A DNA stretch of 64,000 nucleotides from JBDSSS01 sp963764195 (GCA_963764195.1 CAVXRG010000003.1:1-64000), one strand, 5' to 3'. Shown: positions 8,864 through 18,178, counted from the stretch's first letter. Numbers and translations: made by a program. Notes: a model not told the origin generated them from the sequence alone.

Positions 8864-8932
8864 GGCCCGGGCCCTGGCCCCGGCTGGGTGAGCTCAAGCG
8901 CTCCGTGGCCCTTGGGTGAAGGAGGCCATGAG

Positions 8933-9097
8933 GTGAGCGTGGCACTCTTCATCGCCGATCCGAAGGCGCAGTACGGGGTGCCCGTGGCGTTCCCCTGCCT
9001 GATCCTCGGGGTCAGCGGCTCGCGCTTCTCCACGTGCGCGACCGGAGACCGACCGGTCGCCAGCGCCGCCGAGCCAAACTCGATGCAGCCGTCCTGA
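8933..9097 (+). pseudogene. Decayed IS3-family OrfB remnant
   Basis: The frame reads FIADPKAQYGVPVAFPCLIL then GVSGSRF, then GDRPVASAAEP. IS3-family OrfB proteins commonly begin with FIxxHKxxYGVPxAxxCRxLGVSxSxFYxW, then GDRSP. After a frame change near 9064 the sequence continues QRRRAKLDAAV, again like the next IS3 segment (RRRAxLDAAV). The catalytic DDE part is absent, so only an N-terminal relic remains. AAGGAGG lies 10 bases before the GTG. Together with the IS256-like relic at 626-925 it brackets the V-ATPase operon. Confidence 0.5.
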
Positions 9098-9253
9098 ACG
9101 GCCCTGCCCACGGCGTGACCGCGAGGCGCAGCGGGAGTACGTCGCGGCTACGACGATCCGCGTAGCGAACTGCGGCATTCGCAGGATGTCACCAGGGCGC
9201 GCCCGCCCCACACTGAGATCGAGTCGGGGAGCAACAGGCGTGGGAGGAAGATC

Positions 9254-11149
9254 ATGGGTTCGTCACGGCTGCCCCGGCGTTCGGCCACCGCCCGGCTCAC
9301 GGTCTCGATGACCGCGGGCACCCTCGGTCTCGCCATGGCTGCGTTGCTCACCCCCCCCGGCGCAGCCATGGCGTCCGGGCCCACTCCCTACCTCTACGTC
9401 GGCGGTGGGACCTGCTCCGACACCGGGGCGGGCACGACGAGTCTTCCCTTCTGCACCATCGCCAAGGCCGGCAAGGTCGCCCTCTCGGGGCAGACGGTGG
9501 TCGTCGCGGCGGGCACCTACACCGACGAGGTGTTTCCCTGGCACTCCGGGACGGCAGCGGCACCGATCACCTTTCAGCCCAGCCCCGGTGCCTCCGTGTC
9601 GATCCTCGGCGCGCGGCACGGTTTCACGATCTCCAACCAGAGCTGGATCACGGTGTCGGGCTTCACCATCTCCGGCTCGACCGGTAGCGGCATCTACGTC
9701 TACAACGCCACGGGTGTCACTTTGTCCAACAACACGGTTCGCGGGTCGGGCCAGCGCGTGTCAGGGAGCTCGCAGTACGGGATGTACCTCAACTCCATGA
9801 CCAACTCGGTGGTGACGAACAACCTGGTGACGGACAACTCGGCCTCGGGCATCTATCTGACCAACCAGGCGACCGGCAACCTGATCACGGGCAACGAGAG
9901 CTCGTTCAACGCCTACGGTTACGTGCGAAATGCGGTCGGCATCGACCTGCGCGCCCCGGCCAACATCGTGGAGGGCAATCGGGTCCACGACAACGAGGAC
10001 TCCGGGATCCAGTCATACCCCGGCGGCGACAGCAACGTGATCGTCAACAACCTTGCCTACCACAACAAGGGTTTCACGACGACGACTCTCAGCAACTGCA
10101 GCGCGCCTCCCACGGGTGTGACCACGGGCTGCATCACCGGTGACCACGGCATCGACAACTACGCGGTGACCGGGAGCAGCATCGTCGGGAACGACGTCTA
10201 CGACAACGCCTCGGCCGGGATCAATCTCGAGGGTCTGCCGCCCGGCACCCCGAGCGGGTTCGTCATTGCCAACAACATCGCGGTCGACAACGCGTCGACG
10301 TGCCCCGACGGGGCGGGCGGAACGGTCAAGTGCCCGAGATCGAGGGGCAACATCCGGGTCGACTCCACGTCACAGCTCGGCACGACCCTCGACCACGACC
10401 TCGTCGCGCTCGTGGCCCCCGTCATCGCCGGCTCCACCGCCACCATGATGGTCTGGGGTTCGACCTCCTACACCTCGCTGGCCGCCTTCGCGGCGGCATC
10501 GGGCCAGGATGGGAACGGGCTGCAGTCGGACCCGCTGTGGACCGCTCCGACGTCTGGGGACTTCACGCTGGGGGCAGGCTCCGCTGCCATCGACTCGGCC
10601 GACTCCGGTGCTCCCGGCCAGCGAGACCATGACGTTACCGGACTGCCACGCGTCGACGACCCGGCCACGGTCGACAGCGGGGTGGGGGTGCGGTCCTACG
10701 ACGACCGGGGAGCCTTGGAGTTCCGACCCCCCACAGGTGCCCCCGCCGCGAAGTCCAGCGGACCCGCACTCGGCGCCCCCTCCCGCAGCGTCCCCTCGGT
10801 AAAGGCCCCCTCCGCGCCGAGGCCGACCCCGCCCGGGTCGTCCAGAGCGAAGGTCTCGACAGCACCGGCGCCTACACAATGTCCGTCGGTCCGCTCGCTC
10901 CTCACGAATGTGGACACGGCGACGACCTCGACCACGAGTCCGGCGAGCATCACCGGTCTCCGTGGCCGGGCGGCCTCGTTGGCGAGAGCGCAGCTGTCCG
11001 ACGACGCGCGCGAGCAGCTGCAGAACGTGACCGACGACCTCGCCGCCTACCGCTCGGCGGTCGTCGTGCCGTCGGCGACGATCCGCAGCGACGTCCGAAC
11101 GATGGTCCGCGGCCACCTCGCGTCGTTGCGGCAGATGTGTGGCCGGTGA
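9254..11149 (+). CDS. Secreted right-handed beta-helix protein
   Basis: A 631-residue exported protein. Residues 1-41 form a signal peptide (basic start, long hydrophobic stretch, AMAS-type cleavage). Residues about 45-400 carry parallel beta-helix repeats rich in GIYxxN, NNTVxGSG and VTNNLVTDNSASGIYL-type turns, as in NosD/pectate-lyase-like folds. A Pro/Ser-rich linker near 485-535 leads to a helical C-terminus. In EPS loci such proteins often act as polysaccharide lyases or C5-epimerases, but no catalytic residues can be named here. The ATG has GGAGG about eight bases upstream. It is divergent from nothing and reads toward the MBL-Rieske gene. Confidence 0.75.
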   Translation: MGSSRLPRRSATARLTVSMTAGTLGLAMAALLTPPGAAMASGPTPYLYVGGGTCSDTGAGTTSLPFCTIAKAGKVALSGQTVVVAAGTYTDEVFPWHSGTAAAPITFQPSPGASVSILGARHGFTISNQSWITVSGFTISGSTGSGIYVYNATGVTLSNNTVRGSGQRVSGSSQYGMYLNSMTNSVVTNNLVTDNSASGIYLTNQATGNLITGNESSFNAYGYVRNAVGIDLRAPANIVEGNRVHDNEDSGIQSYPGGDSNVIVNNLAYHNKGFTTTTLSNCSAPPTGVTTGCITGDHGIDNYAVTGSSIVGNDVYDNASAGINLEGLPPGTPSGFVIANNIAVDNASTCPDGAGGTVKCPRSRGNIRVDSTSQLGTTLDHDLVALVAPVIAGSTATMMVWGSTSYTSLAAFAAASGQDGNGLQSDPLWTAPTSGDFTLGAGSAAIDSADSGAPGQRDHDVTGLPRVDDPATVDSGVGVRSYDDRGALEFRPPTGAPAAKSSGPALGAPSRSVPSVKAPSAPRPTPPGSSRAKVSTAPAPTQCPSVRSLLTNVDTATTSTTSPASITGLRGRAASLARAQLSDDAREQLQNVTDDLAAYRSAVVVPSATIRSDVRTMVRGHLASLRQMCGR

Positions 11150-11278
11150 GGAGGCCCGTCCGGCACCTCGGATGCCGGGGTTGATGGCTCGTGGCCGGGT
11201 CACGTCCGCCAATCGACGTAGCCCGCGTCCCCCCGACTGGCGGTGCCGGAGCGCGTCCGCAGAGCGCATGGTCGGCGT

Positions 11279-12892
11279 ATGAGCGCACCACTCGTCACCT
11301 CCCTCGGACACGCCGGCCTGCGTATCGACGCCGCGGGCCTGCGCCTGCTGTGCGACCCCTGGATGTCGCCCGGCGGCGCGTTCCTCGGCTCGTGGTTCCC
11401 GTTCCCCGACAACTCCCACGTCCGCACTGCCGAGATGCTCGACGTCGACTGGGTGGCGATCTCGCACGAGCACCTGGACCACCTCGACCTGCCCTTGCTT
11501 CGACAGCTGTCCCCATCGGTCCGCATCGTCATCCCCCGGTACCCCTCGCGCGAGATGCGAAACCGCCTCGCCGGCGCGGGCATCTCGAACGTCGTGATCG
11601 AGCTCGACGCCTGGCAGCGCCTGGCCCTCAATGACCGTGGCGCGTGGGTGACGGTCATCCCGGAACAGAGCCCGATGTGCCATGACGCAGCCATCCTCGT
11701 CCACACGGGCACGCACACCGTGCTGCACACGAACGATGCTCGTCTCAGCGTCGGTCAGCTGCGCCGGGCCCACGACGAGGCGGGGGGAGTCATCGACCTG
11801 ATGGGCGTGCAGATGTCCGGCGCGTCGTGGCATCCGATCTGTTACGACTACCCCCGGGACGTCATCGACCGGATCAGTGCCGAGAAGCGGACGGGCAAGT
11901 TCCGGGCGGTCACCCGGTTGCTCCGGGCCGCCCCGCCGAAGGTCGTCATCCCGTATGCCGGTCCGCCCTGCTTCCTCGACCCGGCGCTGGCCCACCACAA
12001 CGCCGCGACGCGCGCGCCGGGGATCTTCCCGGACCAGGAGCAGGCGCTCGCCTTCCTCCGAGACCGCCTGCCCCACCAGGACTGCGACTACCTGCTGCCG
12101 GGTGACCGGATGCGGGCCGGGTCGGTGTCGGTCGAACGAGATCCGCACTGGCAGGGGTTCTCCTTCGACGACACGTCCGGATACCTGAGGGACTACGCCG
12201 ACCGCAGGTGGGCCGAGATCGCCGCCGTCTACACCGACCTGCCCGACCCCGGCCCTGAGAGCCGGCTCGGAGAGCGCTTCCGGGAGCACTTTCTCGCGCT
12301 CGGTGGGTTGTCGGACTACTTCCTTCGCCGCATCGGCATGACGGTGCGTTTCGAGGTGCTGGGGCGGGCGGGCGGACAGTGGGACGTCCGCCTCGGGCCG
12401 GACGCCGTGGCCGTCGACCTCGTGCCCTCGGGAGTCACCCCGGGCTACCACCTGACCCTCGAAGCGAGATGGTTGGATGCCGTGCTGACCGGTCGTGCGC
12501 GGTGGGAGGACCTCTTCCTGTCGTTGCGCATCAAGGCCAGCCGCGATCCGGACGTCTACAACGACTACCTCGTCGGCCTGCTCAAGCATGCGGACCCCGA
12601 TGCTCTCGACGCCATCGAGACCTATGAGACGACCCGTGATCCGGACGAGAGCATCGTCCTCACCGACGGCTCGACCGACTACATCGTCAGTCGCTACTGC
12701 CCCCACGCCGGCGAGGACCTGCAGCACGGCGGCATCGTGCGTGACGGGGTTCTCCGCTGTCTCGGTCACAACTTCGACTTCGACCTGGAGACCGGTGCCT
12801 GTCTCAACGCCCGCTGTGACCCGCTACGGGTGAGCACCGCACCGGTCGATGGCAGCCGGACGGCTCTCGCTCACGAACCACGCAGCAGGTAG
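11279..12892 (+). CDS. Metallo-beta-lactamase-fold / Rieske [2Fe-2S] fusion (CMAH-like)
   Basis: A 537-residue fusion. The N-terminal half is a metallo-beta-lactamase fold with SHEHLDHLD (H63, H65, D67, H68) and a later MSGASWHPICYDYP motif. The C-terminus is a Rieske domain: CPH at 474-476 and CLGH at 494-497, which supply the two Cys and two His cluster ligands. CMP-Neu5Ac hydroxylase combines the same two folds, but with Rieske first. Here the order is reversed. Oxidation of a sugar in the EPS pathway is plausible but inferred. The ATG at 11279 is the first in-frame one giving an intact MBL strand. The 3-prime end overlaps the convergent sugar transferase by 22 bases. Confidence 0.75.
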   Translation: MSAPLVTSLGHAGLRIDAAGLRLLCDPWMSPGGAFLGSWFPFPDNSHVRTAEMLDVDWVAISHEHLDHLDLPLLRQLSPSVRIVIPRYPSREMRNRLAGAGISNVVIELDAWQRLALNDRGAWVTVIPEQSPMCHDAAILVHTGTHTVLHTNDARLSVGQLRRAHDEAGGVIDLMGVQMSGASWHPICYDYPRDVIDRISAEKRTGKFRAVTRLLRAAPPKVVIPYAGPPCFLDPALAHHNAATRAPGIFPDQEQALAFLRDRLPHQDCDYLLPGDRMRAGSVSVERDPHWQGFSFDDTSGYLRDYADRRWAEIAAVYTDLPDPGPESRLGERFREHFLALGGLSDYFLRRIGMTVRFEVLGRAGGQWDVRLGPDAVAVDLVPSGVTPGYHLTLEARWLDAVLTGRARWEDLFLSLRIKASRDPDVYNDYLVGLLKHADPDALDAIETYETTRDPDESIVLTDGSTDYIVSRYCPHAGEDLQHGGIVRDGVLRCLGHNFDFDLETGACLNARCDPLRVSTAPVDGSRTALAHEPRSR

Positions 12893-13542
12893 ACGCCTGT
12901 CTCGACCAACAACGACAGGGTGCGCGACATGCTGGGGGCCTGCAGATACGACGCGTCGAGACTGACCCGCCTCGGGACGACGTGCTCGAGGTACCAGCGG
13001 ACGGGATCGGTCGCTGCCACGGCCCCTGCGGTGGTTCCGGACGGGGGTTCGAGCACTCTGGCGTCGCGCAGCCGGACCTGCGCCGGCCCGGTCAGGCCAG
13101 GAGTGTGCTGCAGCACCCAGCGGCATTCCCTGGGGTAGCGACTGGCGAGATCGAGGGTCTCCGGGCGCGGTCCGACGAGCGTCATCTGACCTCGCAGCAC
13201 GTTGAACAGCTGCGGCAGCTCGTCGATGGAGGTGCGTCTGAGCACCTCCCCGACGCGGGTGACTCGGGGGTCTCCGCACAGCGTGATGTCGGGCCCTGTG
13301 GTCCCCGTCGACATGGTCCGCAGCTTGAGGATGGTGAACGGCCGTCCCCCCGCACCCACCCGGATCTGTCGGAACAAGGCGGGTCCCGGGCTGGTCCACA
13401 GGATCGCGATCACTGCCACCAGCAGCAGCGGTGTCGCCACCAGCAGGGCGATCAGTGCGACCGCCACGTCGAGTGCGCGGCGGGCCCCGCCCACCGGGGG
13501 GCCGGTCTCCGACAGCATCGGGGGAGCAGAGGGCGGGCTCAC
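12871..13542 (-). CDS. Undecaprenyl-phosphate sugar-phosphate transferase
   Basis: A 223-residue bacterial sugar transferase (WbaP/PglC type, monotopic PHPT catalytic domain). One hydrophobic segment lies near residues 25-48 (ALDVAVALIALLVATPLLLV), followed by FTILKLRTM and DELPQLFNVLRGQMTLVGPR, the family signatures. It should transfer a sugar-1-phosphate from UDP-sugar to undecaprenyl phosphate, starting the repeat unit at the inner membrane. The larger N-terminal membrane domain of WbaP proteins is absent. The GTG start overlaps the upstream stop, so it is the last gene of the minus-strand EPS operon. Confidence 0.9.
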   Translation of the reverse strand: MSPPSAPPMLSETGPPVGGARRALDVAVALIALLVATPLLLVAVIAILWTSPGPALFRQIRVGAGGRPFTILKLRTMSTGTTGPDITLCGDPRVTRVGEVLRRTSIDELPQLFNVLRGQMTLVGPRPETLDLASRYPRECRWVLQHTPGLTGPAQVRLRDARVLEPPSGTTAGAVAATDPVRWYLEHVVPRRVSLDASYLQAPSMSRTLSLLVETGVYLLRGS

Positions 13543-14555
13543 CCTGTGCCTGCCGCCACGAGAACGGAGTCGAACTGGGCGGAGACGGCTTTGACGTCGC
13601 GGGAGAGGTCCATCTGTAGTGCGGACGGCGTCATGTGGGTCCACAGCTTGGCTCCTTTGTCTCGGCGCTTCTGGAGGGCTCGGGTGAGGGCGTTGGGTCG
13701 GCCCCCGGGGTCGGTGAGGGTCACGAGCTGGCCCCGGTACTCCTGCGCCCAGGCCCAGATGTCCACCGCCTGGGCGCCCTCCGACAGCGGGATGTCGACG
13801 AAGGTGTGGACATCGGCCTCGGCGCGGGCAGCCGTGTAGGGGTAGGGCCCGGGATGCGCAAGCGCCTTGCGCGCCTGAAGGGTGACCCGGCTGCCCCATC
13901 GGCGTACCGCTTCTCGCCAGGCGAGGCGCATCGCCTGGTCACGCGACACCCCCTGGTCGGTGTAGTACGTCTCGTCCCGCAGACCGGGACTGAGGTTGAT
14001 GACGTCGAGAGCGCCGGTCGCCACGTAGGAGTCGACTGCGTCGAGCGACGCGGCCGGGTTGCGGACCCGCGTGGACGCGCCACAGACCCGCATGCCTGTC
14101 GTCGGTCGCTCCGTCCACGACAGACAACCGAGCTCCGGCACGACGACGTCGATCAGTACCTTGGTCCCAGGTTGCGCGGCGTGGATGTCGCGGGCCGCGG
14201 CCACCAGCAGAGCATGCGCCGAGGTGCGCGTCGTGCCGTCGTGGTAGCCGAGCTCATCGGCGATCTTGATGCCGGTCACACCCTTGCGCAGCGCCAGGTC
14301 GAGGGAGATCGAGAGCACCTGCCGGTAGCGTTCCGGCCCCGCGAGATAGGCCTTGACGAAATCAGCCTCGACCCAGACGTCGGCTCCTTTGCCGACGAGC
14401 GCCCTCGCCAGCTTCACGTACGGCGTCGCGGCGCTCGTCTGGGATGTCCGTGCGACCCCGGCGTCGAGGCGGGTGTCCGCGCCCCGGTCACAACCGCCGA
14501 GAAGGACGCAGATGCCCAGCAGGAGGGCGGCGCCGGCGCGGCGCGTCGGACTCAC
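13539..14555 (-). CDS. Putative lipoprotein, glycosidase-like
   Basis: A 338-residue protein with a lipoprotein signal: GAALLLGICVLLGGC, with the lipobox cysteine at about residue 23. The mature part alternates strand and helix segments such as GADVWVEADFVKAYLAG, KVLIDVVVPELG and ALDVINLSPGLRDE. These suggest a TIM-barrel hydrolase, and acidic residues lie at the strand ends, but I cannot name a glycoside hydrolase family. It may trim or modify the polymer at the cell surface. GTG start within the stop of the flippase gene; its own stop overlaps the transferase start. Confidence 0.6.
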   Translation of the reverse strand: MSPTRRAGAALLLGICVLLGGCDRGADTRLDAGVARTSQTSAATPYVKLARALVGKGADVWVEADFVKAYLAGPERYRQVLSISLDLALRKGVTGIKIADELGYHDGTTRTSAHALLVAAARDIHAAQPGTKVLIDVVVPELGCLSWTERPTTGMRVCGASTRVRNPAASLDAVDSYVATGALDVINLSPGLRDETYYTDQGVSRDQAMRLAWREAVRRWGSRVTLQARKALAHPGPYPYTAARAEADVHTFVDIPLSEGAQAVDIWAWAQEYRGQLVTLTDPGGRPNALTRALQKRRDKGAKLWTHMTPSALQMDLSRDVKAVSAQFDSVLVAAGTG

Positions 14556-15835
14556 CGCAGGCCCCGGGTGAACCGGTGCAGCACGATCAGGAGGCTGACA
14601 TCCGTCAGGAGATAGGCGACCGCGCTGGCCACGGCGGCCCCCAGGATCCCGAACGACGGGATGAGCAGCAGGTCGAGACCCAGAGTCACCAGCAGACCGA
14701 TCCCCTGCACGAGGGAGTTGAGGCCCGGGCGGCTCGTGCCCAGCAGGTACCCGCTTGCCAGCCCGCCGGCCGGTGAGGCCGCGAGGCCGGCGACGATGAC
14801 CATGCCCGGGAGGACTGCGGCGACGAACTCCCGGCCGTAGAGCGTGGGCAGCAACGGCCCGGCGGCCAGGGCGACCCCTGCTGCTCCGACAATCCCCAGG
14901 GCGAGCAGCCGGGGCACCTGGCGGCGCACCGTGGGGGCCGAGGCGACGGGCCCCAGGCGAGCGATGCGCGGGTAGCTGACCCACGTCAACGCGAGCGCCG
15001 GGACCTTGACCAGCTCGGCGAACTTCGACGCGACCGCGTACACGCCCAGTGGCCCGGGCCCGGCGAGCGAGCCGAGGATGATGAAGTCCAGCCTGAGGTT
15101 GAGCAGGCCCACCAGGCCGCCGACCTGCCCTCTGATGCCGAAGGAGACGATACGTCGGGCGAGCTCGGCGTCGGGTCGTCCGCGCAAGCGCATCCCCCGC
15201 CGGTGGACTTGGGATGCGAGACGGGCCCATGCGCCTACGGCGACGATGACGTCTGCGGCGACGAGCACGATCACCAGCAGCAGCGGGCCACGATAGCCAA
15301 GAAGGTAGAAGAGGGCGAAGGCCGGCAGGAAGGCGGCCTCCTCGGCGGCCGTCACGACGTTGGCGGCCCGCTGGTCGCCCAGGCCCTGGAGGCCGGCCTT
15401 GCCGGCCGCGACGGGGAGCTGGGTCGCCACGCTGACGGCGGCCAGCACCATCACTGTGGCGCTCGCCCCTGGCAGGACGAGGGAGCGGATGAGTGGGGTC
15501 AGCACGAGCCAGCCGGCGGCGCCCACCGCCATCCCCGCTGCGAGTATGGCCAGGACCGTTGGCCAGAGCCCCCGCTCCGACCGGAACGGCCCGGCCAGGA
15601 AATAGCCCATGGCACCGGGGAGGCCACAGGCCGCCAGGACACCGGCGAGGCCCGGGAGCACCCGCAGCAGCGCCAGCACTCCGACGTCGGCGGCGCCGCC
15701 GCTCCGAGCGACGACGATGGTCCCGATCCCCAGGGCGACGACGGCGACGAGACGTGCGGTGATGTTGGCGACGACCGATCGACTCGGCACGTCGAGGTGA
15801 CGTAGGCGCAGGGACGTCCGCGAGGGGGGGAGCAC
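14552..15835 (-). CDS. Wzx-like polysaccharide flippase
   Basis: A 427-residue membrane protein with about 12-14 hydrophobic helices and the MATE/MOP-type layout of O-antigen flippases. Examples are NITARLVAVVALGIGTIVVA at the N-terminus and GIRGQVGGLVGLLNLRLDFI near the middle. The R-x-D in a transmembrane segment (LNLRLDFIILG) is typical of Wzx. It should move the lipid-linked repeat unit across the membrane. GTG at 15835 is chosen because a G-rich ribosome site is just upstream and the gene begins five bases before the preceding stop region. Confidence 0.82.
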   Translation of the reverse strand: MLPPSRTSLRLRHLDVPSRSVVANITARLVAVVALGIGTIVVARSGGAADVGVLALLRVLPGLAGVLAACGLPGAMGYFLAGPFRSERGLWPTVLAILAAGMAVGAAGWLVLTPLIRSLVLPGASATVMVLAAVSVATQLPVAAGKAGLQGLGDQRAANVVTAAEEAAFLPAFALFYLLGYRGPLLLVIVLVAADVIVAVGAWARLASQVHRRGMRLRGRPDAELARRIVSFGIRGQVGGLVGLLNLRLDFIILGSLAGPGPLGVYAVASKFAELVKVPALALTWVSYPRIARLGPVASAPTVRRQVPRLLALGIVGAAGVALAAGPLLPTLYGREFVAAVLPGMVIVAGLAASPAGGLASGYLLGTSRPGLNSLVQGIGLLVTLGLDLLLIPSFGILGAAVASAVAYLLTDVSLLIVLHRFTRGLR

Positions 15836-15839
15836 GTCA

Positions 15840-17162
15840 TCACCCCCCACCCGTGACGCGCGGCGCCTGGTCCGCGTCCCGCTGGACCATCTCGAGTCCG
15901 GCCACGAGTCCGAGGTAGGCCCACAGATGGCGGAAGTGCAGCACCTCGTAGAACGCCCCCGAGACCAGGAAGGCGATCCCCAGACACACGAGGTACTGCG
16001 GTGCGGCGATCCGGGCCGACCGGGCCACGGGTGCTGCCCGTCCACGAACCCCTGCGACCCGGCCGAGCCGGACGGCAACGGTGGCGAGGAGCATGATCAG
16101 ACCGATACCACCCACGACGCCACGCTCGACCAGGGTGGCGACGTAGTCGTTGTGAGCCTCTTTGACGTAGGGGGCCGGGATGGCCGCCAGGGTCGCCTTG
16201 GTCCGGCTCGGACCCACTCCCAGCAGGTCGTGCGTCCAGAACAGCTGAGACCCCTCGGCGAAGAGGGCTTCACGTTCCCTGCTCGACTCGTCGCTCCGGC
16301 CGAGGGAGTCGTGCAGCACGGGCCCGCTCGAGGCTGCGGCCTCACGCAGGGCAGCCACGTCCACGGTGCGGACCGCGACCCCGGTCCCGAGCACGACCAT
16401 CGCCGCAAGCCCCAGCGCAACCACGGGGCCTCGCGAGCGGCGGACGGCCACGACCCATCCGACGACCAGCCCCACCACCGTGCCCAGGGCAGCGCCGTTG
16501 GAGCCGGTGAACACGATGGCCGCACCGAGCAGGACGAGCCCGAGCGCCCGCGCGGCCGACGAGCGGGGATGCCGCGTGGCGAGCACCAGGAACAGGCCGG
16601 CGACGAAGAAGTTGCCGGCCAGGTTGGGGTCTCCGAAGGTGAGCGAGGCTCGGGACCCGTCAGCAAGGGACTGCCCGGCGAGCCACGAGATCCCGGTCAG
16701 TCGACCGGTCACGAGGACTGCGGCCCAGCCGATTGCGCTCCAGCACCAGGCGGCGCACACGAGACGGACGAGCGAGGGGTCGGTGCGCAGGGCCGTCGCA
16801 ATGATCCCGGACCACAGGAGCAGGAACGCGTCCTGTGCGATGACCGTGGTGGAGCGGACGTCGACGACAGCCAAGGCTGCCACGGCTCCGGCAGTCATCA
16901 GCAACCACACGCCGGCGGAGTAGGGCAGGCGCAGGCGGATACGGTGGCGCAACAGCCAGCCCGACACTGCGAGGATCGAGAGCAGGATCGGCAGGTCGGC
17001 GGGGGAGATGTTGCCCGGTGCCGTCGGCACGAGCAGGGGCATGGAGGCGATCGCGAGAGCGAGCATGCGGCGCACCGCCCCGGGGGCGACGGGGTGGCCA
17101 GCCGTGTCACGGTGGCCCGTCACCGTTCCATGGGTCGAGAGGGTCGAGAGGGTCGCGGTCAC
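15840..17162 (-). CDS. O-antigen polymerase/ligase family protein (Wzy-like)
   Basis: A 440-residue polytopic membrane protein with about ten helices and a large external loop near residues 270-340. That loop ends with LLGVGPSRTKA and PAPYVKEAHNDYVATLVERG, the H-N-D/Y pattern of the Wzy/WaaL family. GSRASLTFGDPNLAGNFFV is a second family hallmark. The protein should polymerise the flipped repeat units in the outer leaflet. The GTG start overlaps the stop of the APH-like gene by four bases. A polymerase is favoured over a ligase because Wzx and Wzz are in the same operon. Confidence 0.85.
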   Translation of the reverse strand: MTATLSTLSTHGTVTGHRDTAGHPVAPGAVRRMLALAIASMPLLVPTAPGNISPADLPILLSILAVSGWLLRHRIRLRLPYSAGVWLLMTAGAVAALAVVDVRSTTVIAQDAFLLLWSGIIATALRTDPSLVRLVCAAWCWSAIGWAAVLVTGRLTGISWLAGQSLADGSRASLTFGDPNLAGNFFVAGLFLVLATRHPRSSAARALGLVLLGAAIVFTGSNGAALGTVVGLVVGWVVAVRRSRGPVVALGLAAMVVLGTGVAVRTVDVAALREAAASSGPVLHDSLGRSDESSREREALFAEGSQLFWTHDLLGVGPSRTKATLAAIPAPYVKEAHNDYVATLVERGVVGGIGLIMLLATVAVRLGRVAGVRGRAAPVARSARIAAPQYLVCLGIAFLVSGAFYEVLHFRHLWAYLGLVAGLEMVQRDADQAPRVTGGG

Positions 17163-18178
17163 CGGCCCACCTCCGCCAGCAGTAGGGCGTGCTGGCGAGC
17201 GAAGTCGTCGTGGTCGCTGAGCGCAGCGATCTCACCCAGGCCGACGAGCAGGGCTGCTCGGCTCCATCCTGGGGACTGGGCCTGCCTGGCGATCTCGGAC
17301 CCTTCGATGAAGGACGAGACGAGGCGTGCGTACCATCCCGTCGAGCGGAGCAGGTGGCGGACCGGCTCCCCCCACCGGCCGGCTGTCAGGCCCCGGTGGC
17401 CCCTGACGGTCCTGCCCGATCTCGTGTGACGGTCGAGGTAGAGCGTGTACGCGAGCGCGAAACGAACGCGGTCCGAGACCCCGTCCCCGCCGAAGCGCGC
17501 GTGTTCCCAGTCGATCACGCCGGTGACGTGGCCCCTTGAGCCCAGCAGGTTGCCGCACCAGAAGTCGCCGTGGGTCACCTGGTCGTCGCGGAGCGGTCCG
17601 ACCTGCTCGCGTGCGCGGCGGTATGCCGCGGCCGCGCGCTCCCCGAGGTCCTCGTCGGGCCAGCGTGCCGCGATGGGGTCGGCGTGGCTGGGTGGGGAGC
17701 CGGCAGGGAGGGGGATCGAGTGCAGGCGGTCCAACCACGCCCCGGCGGCCCGGAAGTCCGCTGCGACCAGCCTCGGGAGGCTCGTGTGCCGCCAGGAGTG
17801 ATAACCCACGGACATCGGTCGCCCGCACGCCACCGTCGTCACCATGACCGTCGCTGAGCCCGTGTCGTGCAGCCCGAGACACTGTGGGACCGTGCCGCCC
17901 AGGCGTGTGGGATCGAGCGCCGCCAGCCGGCCGAGCGCCCGGGCCTCCGCGCGCACCGCGTCGGCGGCGCCGAGGGTGGGTGCCACCTTCGCGGCGAGCG
18001 CCGGCCGCATCTCACCACGCGGGAACGCGAGGACGACGGCCTTGGGGTTCGCGTCCCGCGACATGGCGACGATGACGACACGAGCCGTGCCGACGCCGAG
18101 ATGGCGCTCCAGCGCCTCACGGACGCCGCTGAGGTCGAAGGGCGCCGCGCTCGGCTGCGGTCGGGCAGGGGCAGTCAT
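17159..18178 (-). CDS. APH/choline-kinase-like phosphotransferase
   Basis: A 339-residue kinase-fold protein. The catalytic loop VTHGDFWCGNLL (about residues 198-209) and the metal site GVIDWEHARFG are intact, as in aminoglycoside phosphotransferases and choline kinases. The N-terminal lobe is less conserved. Inside an EPS operon it may phosphorylate a sugar or a small alcohol added to the polymer, rather than an antibiotic; that is inference. ATG overlaps the stop of the upstream 139-residue protein, and the stop overlaps the Wzy start, so the three are coupled. Confidence 0.75.
   Translation of the reverse strand: MTAPARPQPSAAPFDLSGVREALERHLGVGTARVVIVAMSRDANPKAVVLAFPRGEMRPALAAKVAPTLGAADAVRAEARALGRLAALDPTRLGGTVPQCLGLHDTGSATVMVTTVACGRPMSVGYHSWRHTSLPRLVAADFRAAGAWLDRLHSIPLPAGSPPSHADPIAARWPDEDLGERAAAAYRRAREQVGPLRDDQVTHGDFWCGNLLGSRGHVTGVIDWEHARFGGDGVSDRVRFALAYTLYLDRHTRSGRTVRGHRGLTAGRWGEPVRHLLRSTGWYARLVSSFIEGSEIARQAQSPGWSRAALLVGLGEIAALSDHDDFARQHALLLAEVGR

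Noticed and set aside
10370..12769. 799-codon minus-strand frame across the beta-helix and MBL-Rieske genes
   Set aside because: It spans two plus-strand genes with clear signal peptide and metal motifs, and resembles no protein.
17159..18178. Aminoglycoside resistance gene
   Set aside because: The APH-like fold is clear, but EPS operon context and lack of specific antibiotic-binding signatures make a sugar or polyol kinase more likely.
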